Counted from the stretch's first letter, positions 25,609-34,059 are shown. The stretch is 64,000 nucleotides of DNA from Streptomyces sp. NBC_00459 (GCF_036013955.1 NZ_CP107903.1:3596001-3660000); one strand, 5' to 3'. Program-made: numbers and translations. Notes: a model not told the origin generated them from the sequence alone.

Positions 25609-27108
25609 GTGCGATTGACCGATATCCACCGTTGCGAGATCCGGCCCGGACGGCTCGTGACTTGGACCCTGCATCCGACGACCGTCGAGAGCGCCGCCGA
25701 ACTGCCGGAGGACACCCGCCCACCGGCGTACGTGCAGGAGGCCCATGTCCGGACCGCGCGTACGGTGCGCGAGGACGGCCTGTTCGTACCGACCTGGCTC
25801 GGTACGGCCTTCGACATCCCCGGACGGGTCGATCTCGACGTCCTCCAGGGCGCGTTGCGGGCCTGGACGCTGCGGCACGAGACGCTGCGCAGCGGATTCC
25901 GGTGGGTCGACGGCCCACCCGGTTCCCCGGACGACGAGCTGCGGCGCTTCACGCTCGCCCCCGAGGACGTCGTCCTGCACCGCGAGGACGTCGGTGAGTT
26001 CCGGGACGGAGCGGTGCTGCCCCGCTATCTGCAGGATCGGTTCGACATCGCGGCGGACGCGCTGACCTGGCCGAACTTCATCTACAGCGCGGTCGTCAGG
26101 GACGACAGCACCAGCGTGTACATGGCGTTCGACCACACCAACGTCGACTCGTACTCGATCTTCCGTATCGCCGACGAGATCCACCAGCTCTACACGGCCG
26201 CCCTCGACGGCAGGACGCTGGACACTGCGCCGGTCGCCAGTTACGTCGACTTCTGCGCGAGCGAGCGTACGCACGCCGACGGGATCGACGAGACGCACGC
26301 GATCGTCGACGAGTGGCGGAAGTTCATCGCCCGGTGCGACGGCAGGCTGCCGAACTTCCCCGTCGACCTCGGCCTCGACCCCGAAGGACCGCTCCCCACC
26401 CAGAAGTTGATGCGGGAGTGGCTCACGGACGACGCGGACGCGGCGGCCTTCGAGGCGTACTGCCGTCCGTACGGCGGCAGCATGACCGGCATCCTCGCGG
26501 CCACCGCTCTCATCGTGCGGGACATCGGCGGCCAGCAGGTGTACCGCACCGTCGTGCCCTTCCACACCCGGGCCAGGTCCGAGTGGTCGGACTCGGTGGG
26601 CTGGTACGTGGGCGGCGCGCCGATCGAGATCCCGGTGGGCCAGGTGTCGGACTTCGACGGCGCGCTGGACCTGGTCCGCACCGCGCTGCGGGCCAAGCGA
26701 CCGCTGTCGAGGATGCCCATCGCCCGGGTGCTGAAGCTGCTGGGCTCCGACTTCCGGCCCACCTCACCGGACCTGTACTCGATCGTGTCGTTCGTCGACA
26801 CCCGGGGCATCGCGGGCTCGGAGCGGTGGGACGACCTGAAGGCGTACGGGCTGATCCGGGTCTCCTACGGCGACCAGGTGTGCGCCTGGACCACCCGCCT
26901 CCACGAGGGCCTCCAGTTCGCGGCCCGCTACCCGGACACGGACATCGCGCAGAAGAACATGCGCCTGTACGTGGCCGAGCTGCGAAACCTGATCAGGTCG
27001 GTGGCGCGGGACGCGCCCACCGACAGGGGCGCGGGGAACTGCGCGACCAGCCCCCACGGACCCGCAGCCGAAGATCCCGCCCCCAGCGGAGCGCTCACGC
27101 GTCCTTGA
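25609..27108 (+). CDS. Stand-alone condensation-domain (HxxxD acyltransferase-like) protein
   Basis: 499 residues. The fold resembles an NRPS condensation domain without any carrier or adenylation domain. The active-site motif is DHTNVDS (His176, Asp180): it keeps HxxxD but has Asp in place of the first His and Ser in place of the final Gly. 'WYVGGAPIEIPV' and 'DFDGALDLVRTALRAKRPLS' match the usual C-terminal half. It may make an ester or amide from an acyl-CoA or acyl-carrier. The GTG start has GGAGAAGTCCC upstream. The last 27 residues (from 473, RGAGNCATS...) are encoded by the dispersed repeat, and the stop overlaps the convergent FAH gene by 14 bases. Confidence 0.78.
   Translation: MRLTDIHRCEIRPGRLVTWTLHPTTVESAAELPEDTRPPAYVQEAHVRTARTVREDGLFVPTWLGTAFDIPGRVDLDVLQGALRAWTLRHETLRSGFRWVDGPPGSPDDELRRFTLAPEDVVLHREDVGEFRDGAVLPRYLQDRFDIAADALTWPNFIYSAVVRDDSTSVYMAFDHTNVDSYSIFRIADEIHQLYTAALDGRTLDTAPVASYVDFCASERTHADGIDETHAIVDEWRKFIARCDGRLPNFPVDLGLDPEGPLPTQKLMREWLTDDADAAAFEAYCRPYGGSMTGILAATALIVRDIGGQQVYRTVVPFHTRARSEWSDSVGWYVGGAPIEIPVGQVSDFDGALDLVRTALRAKRPLSRMPIARVLKLLGSDFRPTSPDLYSIVSFVDTRGIAGSERWDDLKAYGLIRVSYGDQVCAWTTRLHEGLQFAARYPDTDIAQKNMRLYVAELRNLIRSVARDAPTDRGAGNCATSPHGPAAEDPAPSGALTRP
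27025..27070 (+). repeat. Dispersed intergenic repeat, copy 2
   Basis: Same core as copies at 15837 and 53345-53387, AGGGGCGCGGGGAACTGCGC then GACCAGCC and a CCCGCAGCCG block. Here it is inside the 3' end of the condensation-domain gene, extending its reading frame, just before the convergent FAH-family gene. Confidence 0.85.
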
Positions 27109-27952
27109 ACTCCTGACGCTGCCGCCCGAGCCCCCCGATCTCCAGCTCCACCACATCCCCGGCCCGAAGGAACGGCTTGGGCTCGGGCGCACCCAGCGCA
27201 ACCCCGGCCGGCGTACCCGTGTTGATGACGTCACCCGGGTACAGGGTCATGAACTGGCTGACGTACCGCACGACTTCGGCGACCCCGAAGATCTGCTCGG
27301 CGGTCGTCCCGTTCTGCTTCAGCTCACCGTTCACCCACAACCGCAGTCCGAGGGCCTGCGGGTCGGGCACCTCGTCCGCGGTCACCAGCCAGGGCCCGAG
27401 CGGGTTGAACGTCTCGCAGTTCTTCCCCTTGTCCCAGGTCCCGCCCCGCTCCAGCTGGAACTCGCGCTCGGACACGTCGTGCGCGACCGCGTACCCCGCG
27501 ACATGCGCGAGCGCCTCCTCGTGCGAGCCGAGGTAACGGGCCGTACGTCCGATGACTACCGCGAGTTCGACCTCCCAGTCGGTCTGCGTCGACTCACGCG
27601 GCACAAGCACCGTGTCGTACGGCCCGACGACCGTGTCCGCCGCCTTGAAGAAGATCACCGGCTCGGCGGGCGGCTCGGCGCCGGTCTCGCGGGCGTGGTC
27701 GTGGTAGTTGAGCCCGATGCACACGATCTTGCCGATACGGGCCAGCGGAGGCCCGATCCGCAGTCCGGTCGCGTCCAGCACGGGCAGCTCACCGGCGTCG
27801 GCGGCGGCCCTGATCCGGGCGAGCGCCGCGTCGTCGGCGAGCAGCGGTCCGTCGATGTCCGGGACGACTCCCGACAGGTCCCTCAGGGTTCCCTCGGTGT
27901 CGAGCAGTGCGGGCCGCTCAGCCCCTGCCGTACCGACTCGCAGCAGCTTCAT
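27095..27952 (-). CDS. Fumarylacetoacetate hydrolase family protein
   Basis: 285 residues. The FAH fold is complete: 'IVCIGLNYHDHARETG', the metal-binding Glu residues in TDWEVELAVVIG, 'GYAVAHDVSEREFQ', and 'DVINTGTPAGVALG'. These enzymes hydrolyse or isomerise 2,4-dioxo or oxo-enol acids in aromatic or sugar degradation. The first 70 residues are the usual variable N-terminal domain. It is convergent and slightly overlapping with the condensation gene. The precise substrate cannot be read. Confidence 0.9.
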   Translation of the reverse strand: MKLLRVGTAGAERPALLDTEGTLRDLSGVVPDIDGPLLADDAALARIRAAADAGELPVLDATGLRIGPPLARIGKIVCIGLNYHDHARETGAEPPAEPVIFFKAADTVVGPYDTVLVPRESTQTDWEVELAVVIGRTARYLGSHEEALAHVAGYAVAHDVSEREFQLERGGTWDKGKNCETFNPLGPWLVTADEVPDPQALGLRLWVNGELKQNGTTAEQIFGVAEVVRYVSQFMTLYPGDVINTGTPAGVALGAPEPKPFLRAGDVVELEIGGLGRQRQEFKDA

Positions 27953-28062
27953 GATCGATCTCTCCCTCGGATACGTCTACGTCCCCGGCCATGCCCTCGG
28001 TCATTATTCATCGGAGGACTGGTCGATCGTCCAAGGTAGACGGCCTGTCCGCAATACCCGGT

Positions 28063-28839
28063 TCACGTAGTGGACCCCGTAGGGGATCCCGCGGTCACCG
28101 GCGCGAGCTGCCAGCGGTACAGCACCGCCCGCTCGACGGCGCTCCAGGTCGTGCTGGTCACCATGTAGAGCGCGGCGGCCAGCGGCATCACGGCCACGGA
28201 GAAGAGCGTGAAGAAGGACATGAAGGGCGCAAACTTCGCGGCGGACGCGAGCCCGGGCACCGCCTCGTCGCCTCCGGTGTTCACCGACATCGGGTTGGCC
28301 GCCATCACTCGCTTCATACGCCGGTAGTTGAAGGTGGCGACACCGGCGACAAGGACGAACAGGCCGAGGTAGACGAGCCCGGCGGCCCCGAGGATCCCGT
28401 CACCGCCGAGCGCGTCGGCCCACCGGTCGCCGAGCGGCGCGGCGAACAGCTGGTGGGTGAGGAGACCGTTGGTCCGGCCGCCGATCTCCGGGTTGGAGAA
28501 GAGGTGGTAGAGCAGGAAGAACGCCGGCAACTGGAACAGGCTCGGGAAGCACCCCGACAGCGGCGAGACCTTCTCCTCGGCGTGCAGTGCCATGATCGCC
28601 TGCTGGAGCTTCTTGGGGTCCTTCGCGTGCCGTTTCCGCAGCTCGGCGACGCGCGGCTGCAGCGCGGCACGGGCCCGCTGGCCACGCGCCGCCGCACGGG
28701 ACAGGGGGTGCACGAGGAGTCGTACGAACGCGGTGAACAGGATGATCGCGACGGCGGCCGAGGAAGCGTGGAAGAGGGGCTGGAGCAGGTCGGCGAGATG
28801 GGCGACCAGGCCCGCGAAAGCGGACAGGAAGGTGGACAT
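28063..28839 (-). CDS. YidC/Oxa1-family membrane protein insertase paralogue
   Basis: 258 residues from the ATG at 28839, with GGAGGG seven bases upstream. The YidC core is clear: 'AIILFTAFVRLLVHPLSRAA', the charged hairpin 'LQPRVAELRKRHAKDPKKLQ', then 'LSGCFPSLFQLPAFFLLYHLF'. It has about five transmembrane helices and lacks the large periplasmic domain. The conserved hydrophilic-groove Arg is present in the first helix (FVRLLVHP). It is a second copy rather than the rpmH-rnpA locus gene, since its neighbours differ. It is encoded just after a DUF6412 gene, probably as one transcript. Confidence 0.9.
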   Translation of the reverse strand: MSTFLSAFAGLVAHLADLLQPLFHASSAAVAIILFTAFVRLLVHPLSRAAARGQRARAALQPRVAELRKRHAKDPKKLQQAIMALHAEEKVSPLSGCFPSLFQLPAFFLLYHLFSNPEIGGRTNGLLTHQLFAAPLGDRWADALGGDGILGAAGLVYLGLFVLVAGVATFNYRRMKRVMAANPMSVNTGGDEAVPGLASAAKFAPFMSFFTLFSVAVMPLAAALYMVTSTTWSAVERAVLYRWQLAPVTAGSPTGSTT

Positions 28840-28939
28840 GGGTGAGCCCTCCGAGGGGTCTCGTCGTGCCGGGATGAGGAGAGATCGGCAGGACGACCCG
28901 CGCGGGGGCACGCCACAGAGGATTGTGGTGCTGCGTGCC

Positions 28940-29263
28940 CTACGCGGTGGCCGTCGGGAGGGCGAGTCCGGGGGCGCGGGGGCGGGTACGGCCGCGGGCG
29001 TCGGGGTCCCGTTGCGGCAGGAAGGCCGTGCGGCGGGCGCGGTCGCGGATGGCCGTACGGACCCGGGTGGGCGGCACGGCGGGCGCACAGCGCGAGGCGA
29101 TGAGCGAGCAGGCGACGAACGCGGACCCGGCCGCGGCGGTCGCCGCGAGGGCGACGGCGGCGGAGAGGCTGCCCGCGTCGAGCAGGGCGACCTCGATGAG
29201 GAGCAGGAACAGCGCGGCGGCGGTACGCGGGTTCACCCGGACCGGACTCCAGCTCCGGATCAT
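28940..29263 (-). CDS. DUF6412-like small membrane protein
   Basis: 107 residues from the ATG at 29263, preceded by AAGGGGGG. Two adjacent hydrophobic stretches ('AALFLLLIEVALLD' and 'AVALAATAAAGSAFVAC') form a hairpin, followed by an Arg-rich cytoplasmic tail with 'AFLPQRDPDARGR'. The arrangement upstream of a YidC paralogue is common in Streptomyces. The function is unknown; a YidC-associated role is suggested only by position. Confidence 0.7.
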   Translation of the reverse strand: MIRSWSPVRVNPRTAAALFLLLIEVALLDAGSLSAAVALAATAAAGSAFVACSLIASRCAPAVPPTRVRTAIRDRARRTAFLPQRDPDARGRTRPRAPGLALPTATA

Positions 29264-29365
29264 GCCCACGCCCCCCTTCTCGTACGACTGTCTGCGCTGC
29301 ACTGCGGTGCGGTGCTCTGCGGTGCGTGCGTCCTGCTGTTCGTTATACAGGATGCCCGGCTCGGC

Positions 29366-30163
29366 TCAGCGGGGTCGCATCGATGTGAGCCTGCCCCAGA
29401 CGACCAGACGGTAACGGGACGTGTACTCCGGGGTGCAGGTGGTGAGGGTGAGGTAGTAGCCGGGGGCTCGGTAGCCGTAGGCCGGCCTGACGATGGAGCG
29501 GGGGACGGCCCTGATCACGCCGTCGTCGCGGGCGGAGGTCTGCGGAAGGGTCCGGTCGACGGTGTACGAGTACACCGCGTCGGCGGTCTCGACCTGGACG
29601 GCGTCGCCGCGTCGCAGCCGGTTGATGTACCGGAAGGGTTCGCCGTGGGTGTTGCGGTGCCCGGCGAGGGCGAAGTTCCCGGCCTGGCCCGGCTGTTGGG
29701 TGCCGGGGTAGTGGCCGACGTACCCCTTGTTGAGTACGGCCGGCTTGCTGACGCCCTCGGCGACGGGGACGCGGAGGCCGAGCCGGGGGATGCTGAGGAT
29801 GGCGTACGCCTGGGACCAACTGGGCGTGGAGTAGCTGGAGTTGGCGAGCCGGGTGCCGTCCCGGCCGACGGCACCGGAGGAGTCGGCGGAGCCCGATGGA
29901 TCGGAGCCGCTTTCCCGGCCCGCCGGGCCGTCCTGGCTCCCGCCGGGACCCGCGGGGTTCCCCCACTCTTCCTCCAGGGCCCGCACCTCCCGCTGGGCGC
30001 CCTGCTCGGCCTGGTGGTTGGTCCACCACAGCTGGTGGACGACGAGGAGCGCGAGGACGGTGCCGAGGGTGACGAGGAGTTCGCCGCAGCTCCACGCCAC
30101 GCGGCGGCGGAGTGCGCGCCGGCGGAGCGTGCGGTGCCGTACGACAGAAGCCCGAGCCCGCAT
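29366..30163 (-). CDS. Class E sortase
   Basis: 265 residues. A basic N-terminal tail, one membrane helix (about 28-46), a Gly/Ser-rich linker with a short acidic stretch, and a sortase fold with His169 in LAGHRNTHG, Cys243 in TLTTCTP and Arg250. The TLTTC motif and length fit class E enzymes that attach LAxTG proteins such as chaplins to peptidoglycan. One LAGTG protein is encoded at 19714-20496. It stands alone, leftward, after the convergent end of nothing obvious; a separate promoter should lie between 30164 and the divergent GH30 gene. Confidence 0.92.
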   Translation of the reverse strand: MRARASVVRHRTLRRRALRRRVAWSCGELLVTLGTVLALLVVHQLWWTNHQAEQGAQREVRALEEEWGNPAGPGGSQDGPAGRESGSDPSGSADSSGAVGRDGTRLANSSYSTPSWSQAYAILSIPRLGLRVPVAEGVSKPAVLNKGYVGHYPGTQQPGQAGNFALAGHRNTHGEPFRYINRLRRGDAVQVETADAVYSYTVDRTLPQTSARDDGVIRAVPRSIVRPAYGYRAPGYYLTLTTCTPEYTSRYRLVVWGRLTSMRPR

Positions 30164-30302
30164 GCGTACGCCTCCTCCGCGCCCTCACATGGGTCGGGCG
30201 CACCATAGGCCAGACCTCGCGAAGTCACCAGGCCTGCCTCCGGCCCTGTCCCCCTCCCCTGTCCGTCCCCTCCCTGTGAGCCCCCTTTGTCCAATGGTTT
30301 TA

Positions 30303-30314
30303 GAAAGCGCTGTC
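30303..30314. promoter_or_regulatory. LacI-type operator candidate upstream of GH30 gene
   Basis: GAAAGCGCTGTC is an almost perfect palindrome with the central GCGC typical of LacI-family operators (one mismatch from GAAAGCGCTTTC). It lies 83 bases before the GH30 start codon and could mediate sugar-dependent control. Confidence 0.4.
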
Positions 30315-30396
30315 ATAACTCTCGACAACCCCACGCGCCGCACCTGATGCTTCCTTCTGGCAAGAACGGGGCAGGTCACATCCGGACGGAGAAGCC

Positions 30397-31872
30397 ATGA
30401 TCCGACGCAGATCGCTGCTGGCCGCGGCAGGAGGCACTGTCCTCGGCAGCGCCCTGGCGACGGGCACCGCACGGGCCGACGCGACCATCACCGTCAACCC
30501 CGCGACGAAGTACGGGACTTGGGAAGGCTGGGGCACCTCGCTCGCCTGGTGGGCGAATGTGTTCGGCGCCCGGGACGACTTCGCGGACCTCTTCTTCACC
30601 ACCAAGTCGGTGACGTACAACGGGACGTCGCTGCCCGGCCTCGGCCTGAACATCGCCCGCTACAACCTCGGCGCGTGCAGCTGGAACAGCGTCGGCGGCA
30701 CGACCATGGTGGCGTCGGCGAACATCCCGGCGTACAAGCAGATCGAGGGCTACTGGCAGGACTGGAACAACGAGGACCCCACGTCCTCGGCCTGGGACTG
30801 GAGCGCCGACGCGACACAGCGGGCGGCGCTGACGAAGGCGGTGGCACGCGGTGCGACCACCGAGCTGTTCGCCAACTCGCCCATGTGGTGGATGTGTTCG
30901 AACCACAACCCGTCGGGTGCCTCGGGCGGCGGCAACAACCTCCAGACCTGGAACTACCGCCAGCACGCCTCGCACCTGGCAGCCGTGGCCCTGTACGCGA
31001 AGAACAACTGGGGCGTGAACTTCGCGACGGTGGACCCCTTCAACGAGCCCTCGGCGAGCTGGTGGACGGCCACCGGCACGCAGGAGGGCTGCCACATGGA
31101 CTCGTCGGTCCAGGCCGCCGTACTCCCGTACATGCGAAGCGAGTTGAACGCCCGGGGCCTGACGGGCGTGAAGATCTCGGCCTCGGACGAGACGAACTAC
31201 GACGTGGCCCGCTCGACCTGGGCGGCCTTCGGATCGTCGACGAAGGCCCTGGTGAACCAGGTCAACGTGCACGGTTATCAGGGTTCCGGTGGCCGCCGCG
31301 ACCTCCTCTACACGGACGTGGTGACGACGTCCGGCAAGAAGCTGTGGAACTCGGAGACGGGCGACAAGGACGGGACCGGCCTGACCCTGGCGTCGAACCT
31401 CCTCTACGACTTCCGGTGGCTGCACCCCACGGCCTGGGTGTACTGGCAGGTCATGGACCCGACGGCGGGCTGGGCGATGATCGCCTACGACCCGAGCACC
31501 CTCCAGCCGACGACGGTCCAGACGAAGCACTACGTGATGGCCCAGTTCAGCCGTCACATCCGCCCCGGCATGACTATCCTCGACACGGGCGTCAGCTACG
31601 CGGTGGCGGCGTACGACGCGAGCGCGAAGCGCCTGGTGATCGTGGCCCTGAACACGTCCACGTCGGCCCAGACGCTGACCTTCAACCTCGGCAACTTCAC
31701 CACGGTGACGGGCGGCTCGGGCGGTCTGGTCCCGCGCTGGAACACGGTGACGGGTGGCGGCGGTGACCTCTACACGGCCCGCTCGGACAGGTACCTGAGC
31801 GGCAAGACGGTGGCGGTGCCGTTCGCGGCGGGCGCGGTGCAGACGTTGCAGGTGGACGGCGTGACCATCTGA
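30397..31872 (+). CDS. GH30 family endo-beta-1,6-galactanase-like glycosidase
   Basis: 491 residues. A Tat-type signal (RRRSLLAAAGG) ending near residue 27 is followed by a GH30 barrel. The acid/base Glu217 is in DPFNEPSASWW and the nucleophile Glu320 in LWNSETGD. 'MWWMCSNHNPSG' and 'WVYWQVMDP' are typical of the subfamily acting on beta-1,6-galactan of plant arabinogalactan. The C-terminal beta-sandwich runs from about 400, with no carbohydrate-binding module. The ATG has GGAGAAGCC upstream. A LacI-type operator half-site pair lies in front, so expression is probably substrate-induced. Confidence 0.88.
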   Translation: MIRRRSLLAAAGGTVLGSALATGTARADATITVNPATKYGTWEGWGTSLAWWANVFGARDDFADLFFTTKSVTYNGTSLPGLGLNIARYNLGACSWNSVGGTTMVASANIPAYKQIEGYWQDWNNEDPTSSAWDWSADATQRAALTKAVARGATTELFANSPMWWMCSNHNPSGASGGGNNLQTWNYRQHASHLAAVALYAKNNWGVNFATVDPFNEPSASWWTATGTQEGCHMDSSVQAAVLPYMRSELNARGLTGVKISASDETNYDVARSTWAAFGSSTKALVNQVNVHGYQGSGGRRDLLYTDVVTTSGKKLWNSETGDKDGTGLTLASNLLYDFRWLHPTAWVYWQVMDPTAGWAMIAYDPSTLQPTTVQTKHYVMAQFSRHIRPGMTILDTGVSYAVAAYDASAKRLVIVALNTSTSAQTLTFNLGNFTTVTGGSGGLVPRWNTVTGGGGDLYTARSDRYLSGKTVAVPFAAGAVQTLQVDGVTI

Positions 31873-31944
31873 GCCGAGGAGAGACGGTCGGCACTGTGCC
31901 GACTGTCTCTCTTCTTTGTCGGGCGTCGGCAGTACGGTGATCTC

Positions 31945-32964
31945 ATGCGCCCCGACACGCCTCCGGAAAACGTCGACCACATCGCCGAAGCGGCCCGCCT
32001 GGAGCGGACCGCCGGCCTCTACCCCGAGGACGCCGAACACCTGCTCGTGCAGGCCTCGGCCCACCTGGAACTGGCCGGCGACCGCCCCGCCGCGTCAGCC
32101 CTGTACGACCGCCTGCTGCAGTCCCCCGCCTCCCTGGAGAACCCGCACCTCGTGCGGGCCCTGAAGGCGTCGAACCTGTGGGAGTACGGCCACGAGGCGG
32201 AGGCCCGAGCGATCATCGACGGTGTCCGCGCGGCCCGCCCGCGCGACCCGGCGCCCTGGGTGATCGTCGCGGAGTCCCTGGAGTCCCACGACGAGTTGGA
32301 GGCGGCCCAGGAGACGTTCACGGAGGCGGCCCGTCTGCTGGTCTCGGACGCGCAGGAACCCCCGTACTCGACCCATCCGCTCCTCTACGGCCGCCACCGC
32401 GTACGCCGGATGCTGGGTGTCGCCCACGACGAATGGGACACCCTGGCCGACACCCTCCACTCGTCGCCGGTGTCGCTGGACGAGCTCCACGACCCCAAGC
32501 GCGTCTGGTCCCTGGGCTCGGACAACCCGGCGGAGCTGCAGGCGGAGATCTCCCGGCTGCGGGCGGAACTGGGCGCGTTCAGGGAGGCGCTGTCCCGGCC
32601 GTTCCCGGTGGCGGTCCTGCACTGGCCGGCGGAGGAACTGACGGAGCTGGTCACCGCGTATCCCGGCCTGGCGGACGAGTACCCCTCGCACGAGGAGCAC
32701 CTCGCGACGATAGAGGCGTCCCTGCGGGAGCTGGCGGCCTCCGGCACGGCCAACCTGGGGATCGTCACGGGGACGGTGCCTTCCTACGAGGCGTTCGCGG
32801 CTTCGGAGCAGTCGTCTCCGGGGGCTGTGGAGCTGTTGCCGCAGTACGCGACGACGCTGGCGGCCCGGGGGAAGGCTGTGGGGTGGCCTCCGCAGCGGGG
32901 GGCGGTTTGCTGGTGCGGTTCGGGGACCGCTTACGAGGGATGCCACGGGCGGGTGGCGGTGTAG
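31945..32964 (+). CDS. Tetratricopeptide-like protein with C-terminal SEC-C zinc motif
   Basis: 339 residues. The N-terminal half is helical with TPR character ('AEHLLVQASAHLELAGDR', 'PWVIVAESLESHDELEAAQE'). A predicted coiled segment 'AELQAEISRLRAELGAFREAL' is in the middle. The C terminus is CWCGSGTAYEGCHG, a SEC-C zinc-binding motif like the tail of SecA. Such proteins are cytoplasmic and of unknown role, perhaps chaperone-like. The ribosome-binding site is weak (CGGTGA). Not obviously in an operon. Confidence 0.82.
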   Translation: MRPDTPPENVDHIAEAARLERTAGLYPEDAEHLLVQASAHLELAGDRPAASALYDRLLQSPASLENPHLVRALKASNLWEYGHEAEARAIIDGVRAARPRDPAPWVIVAESLESHDELEAAQETFTEAARLLVSDAQEPPYSTHPLLYGRHRVRRMLGVAHDEWDTLADTLHSSPVSLDELHDPKRVWSLGSDNPAELQAEISRLRAELGAFREALSRPFPVAVLHWPAEELTELVTAYPGLADEYPSHEEHLATIEASLRELAASGTANLGIVTGTVPSYEAFAASEQSSPGAVELLPQYATTLAARGKAVGWPPQRGAVCWCGSGTAYEGCHGRVAV

Positions 32965-33064
32965 GGGGCGCGAGGACGAGGTCGGGTGGGGCGGTCGGGG
33001 GCCGTGATTTCCGCCCCCTGTCCGCCCGTTGAAGTGGTCGGCCGGATCAAGTAGCGTCACCGAC

Positions 33065-33124
33065 ATGAACACCGGACCGGCGCTTCGACGCCACACACGG
33101 ATCGGCTGTCCGGTGGAGGTCTGA
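33065..33124 (+). CDS. Possible 19-codon leader ORF
   Basis: ATG at 33065 opens a 19-codon frame (MNTGPALRRHTRIGCPVEV) that ends at TGA 33122-33124. It is followed after seven bases by a perfect 8-base stem (GCGGGTGC at 33132-33139, GCACCCGC at 33147-33154). The arrangement resembles a leader peptide with an attenuator-like hairpin ahead of the VOC gene, but a chance frame is equally possible. Confidence 0.25.
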   Translation: MNTGPALRRHTRIGCPVEV

Positions 33125-33257
33125 CCCTGCGGCGGGTGCGCAGAAGGCACCCGCTCGGTTCGACATCCACTTCGGCGCCCAGTTCGGCACGCGGACCTCC
33201 CAGTGCTTGTGCACTCCGAGTCCGTTCCTCGTGTCGAACAATATTGAGGTCAGCCGA

Positions 33258-33632
33258 ATGACAGTCGCGTTCAACCACACCATCATCGCGTCCAAGGACC
33301 GCCAGGAGTCGGCCCGCTTCTTCCGGGAGCTGCTGGAACTGCCGGAAGCGCCTTCCTGGGGCCCGTTCACCAACATCCAGCTCCCCGACGGGGTGTTGCT
33401 GCAGTTCGCCGAGCCGCCGGTGGACATCCAGATGCAGCACTACGCGTTCCTGATCGACGACGAGCTGTTCGACCGGGCGTACCGGCGGCTCTGTGACCAG
33501 GGCGTCGAGCACTGGGCCGACCCCCAGATGCGACACCCTGGCGAGATCAACAACGAGCACGGCGGCCGAGGCGTGTACTTCAAGGACCCCGGCGGCCACG
33601 CGATCGAGCTGATCACCCGCCCGTACCTGTAG
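33258..33632 (+). CDS. VOC family (glyoxalase/dioxygenase-like) protein
   Basis: 124 residues from the ATG at 33258 (GAGGTCAGCCGA upstream); an earlier in-frame start adds 17 residues without family character. The vicinal-oxygen-chelate fold shows two beta-alpha-beta-beta-beta units: 'NHTIIASKDRQESARFFREL' with the first metal His, and 'QMQHYAFLIDDELFDRAYRR' with the second, ending in the Glu of GHAIELITRPY. It could be a lyase, dioxygenase or resistance protein. Its 3' end (CCGTACCTGTAG) is repeated several times downstream. Confidence 0.85.
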   Translation: MTVAFNHTIIASKDRQESARFFRELLELPEAPSWGPFTNIQLPDGVLLQFAEPPVDIQMQHYAFLIDDELFDRAYRRLCDQGVEHWADPQMRHPGEINNEHGGRGVYFKDPGGHAIELITRPYL

Positions 33633-33706
33633 TCGTCCGTACCTGTAGCTGCCTGTACCTGTGATCCGTATCCGTACATGTGGCTGTCCGTACCTGTAGC
33701 CGCCCG
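33620..33706 (+). repeat. Short tandem repeats derived from the VOC gene 3' end
   Basis: The last three codons and stop of the VOC gene, CCGTACCTGTAG, recur about every 15-18 bases as CCGTACCTGTAG, CCTGTACCTGTG, CCGTACATGTGG and CCGTACCTGTAG up to 33703. This looks like local slippage or duplication after the gene. Confidence 0.7.
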
Positions 33707-33732
33707 TGGGCCTTGCGGGGCCCGGGGGCGGT

Positions 33733-33905
33733 TCACCCGACGGTCGGCCGGCCCGGTACGTCCGGTGCCTGGGGCCTCATCGCGTCCGACACGGACCTGA
33801 CTCCGCCGTGCGCGGTGAGGCCTTCGTCGACGGGGATCTCCGCTCCGGTGATGAAGGAGGACGCGTCGGAGAGTCGGAGAGGAGGAAGACCACGGCCCTC
33901 ACTTC
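33733..33905 (-). pseudogene. C-terminal remnant of an SDR oxidoreductase with frameshift
   Basis: The minus strand reads 'SDASSFITGAEIPVDEG' then 'LTAHGGVRSVSDAMRP', the unmistakable end of a classical short-chain dehydrogenase (strand and loop that close the NAD site). Just upstream the frame changes: the preceding residues AVVFLLSD are in another frame. The cause is visible as an 8-base tandem duplication, GTCGGAGA at 33865-33872 and 33873-33880. No Rossmann domain or catalytic YxxxK is found in the neighbourhood, so only the tail of the gene survives. Upstream bases to 34059 hold no other recognisable part. Confidence 0.75.
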
Positions 33906-34059
33906 TCACGCGTGAGGCCGGGGTGACTCCGCCGCCGGCGCTTCGGTCTCCGCTCTCGATCCCGGGCAGGCGGCAGATCGTCACTCCGGGTGCGGAGCAG
34001 GTCGCACGCCCGCGTCGGAAGCGGCCGCGGATGCGCTCGCGCGTCGGTCGCGGACTGCC

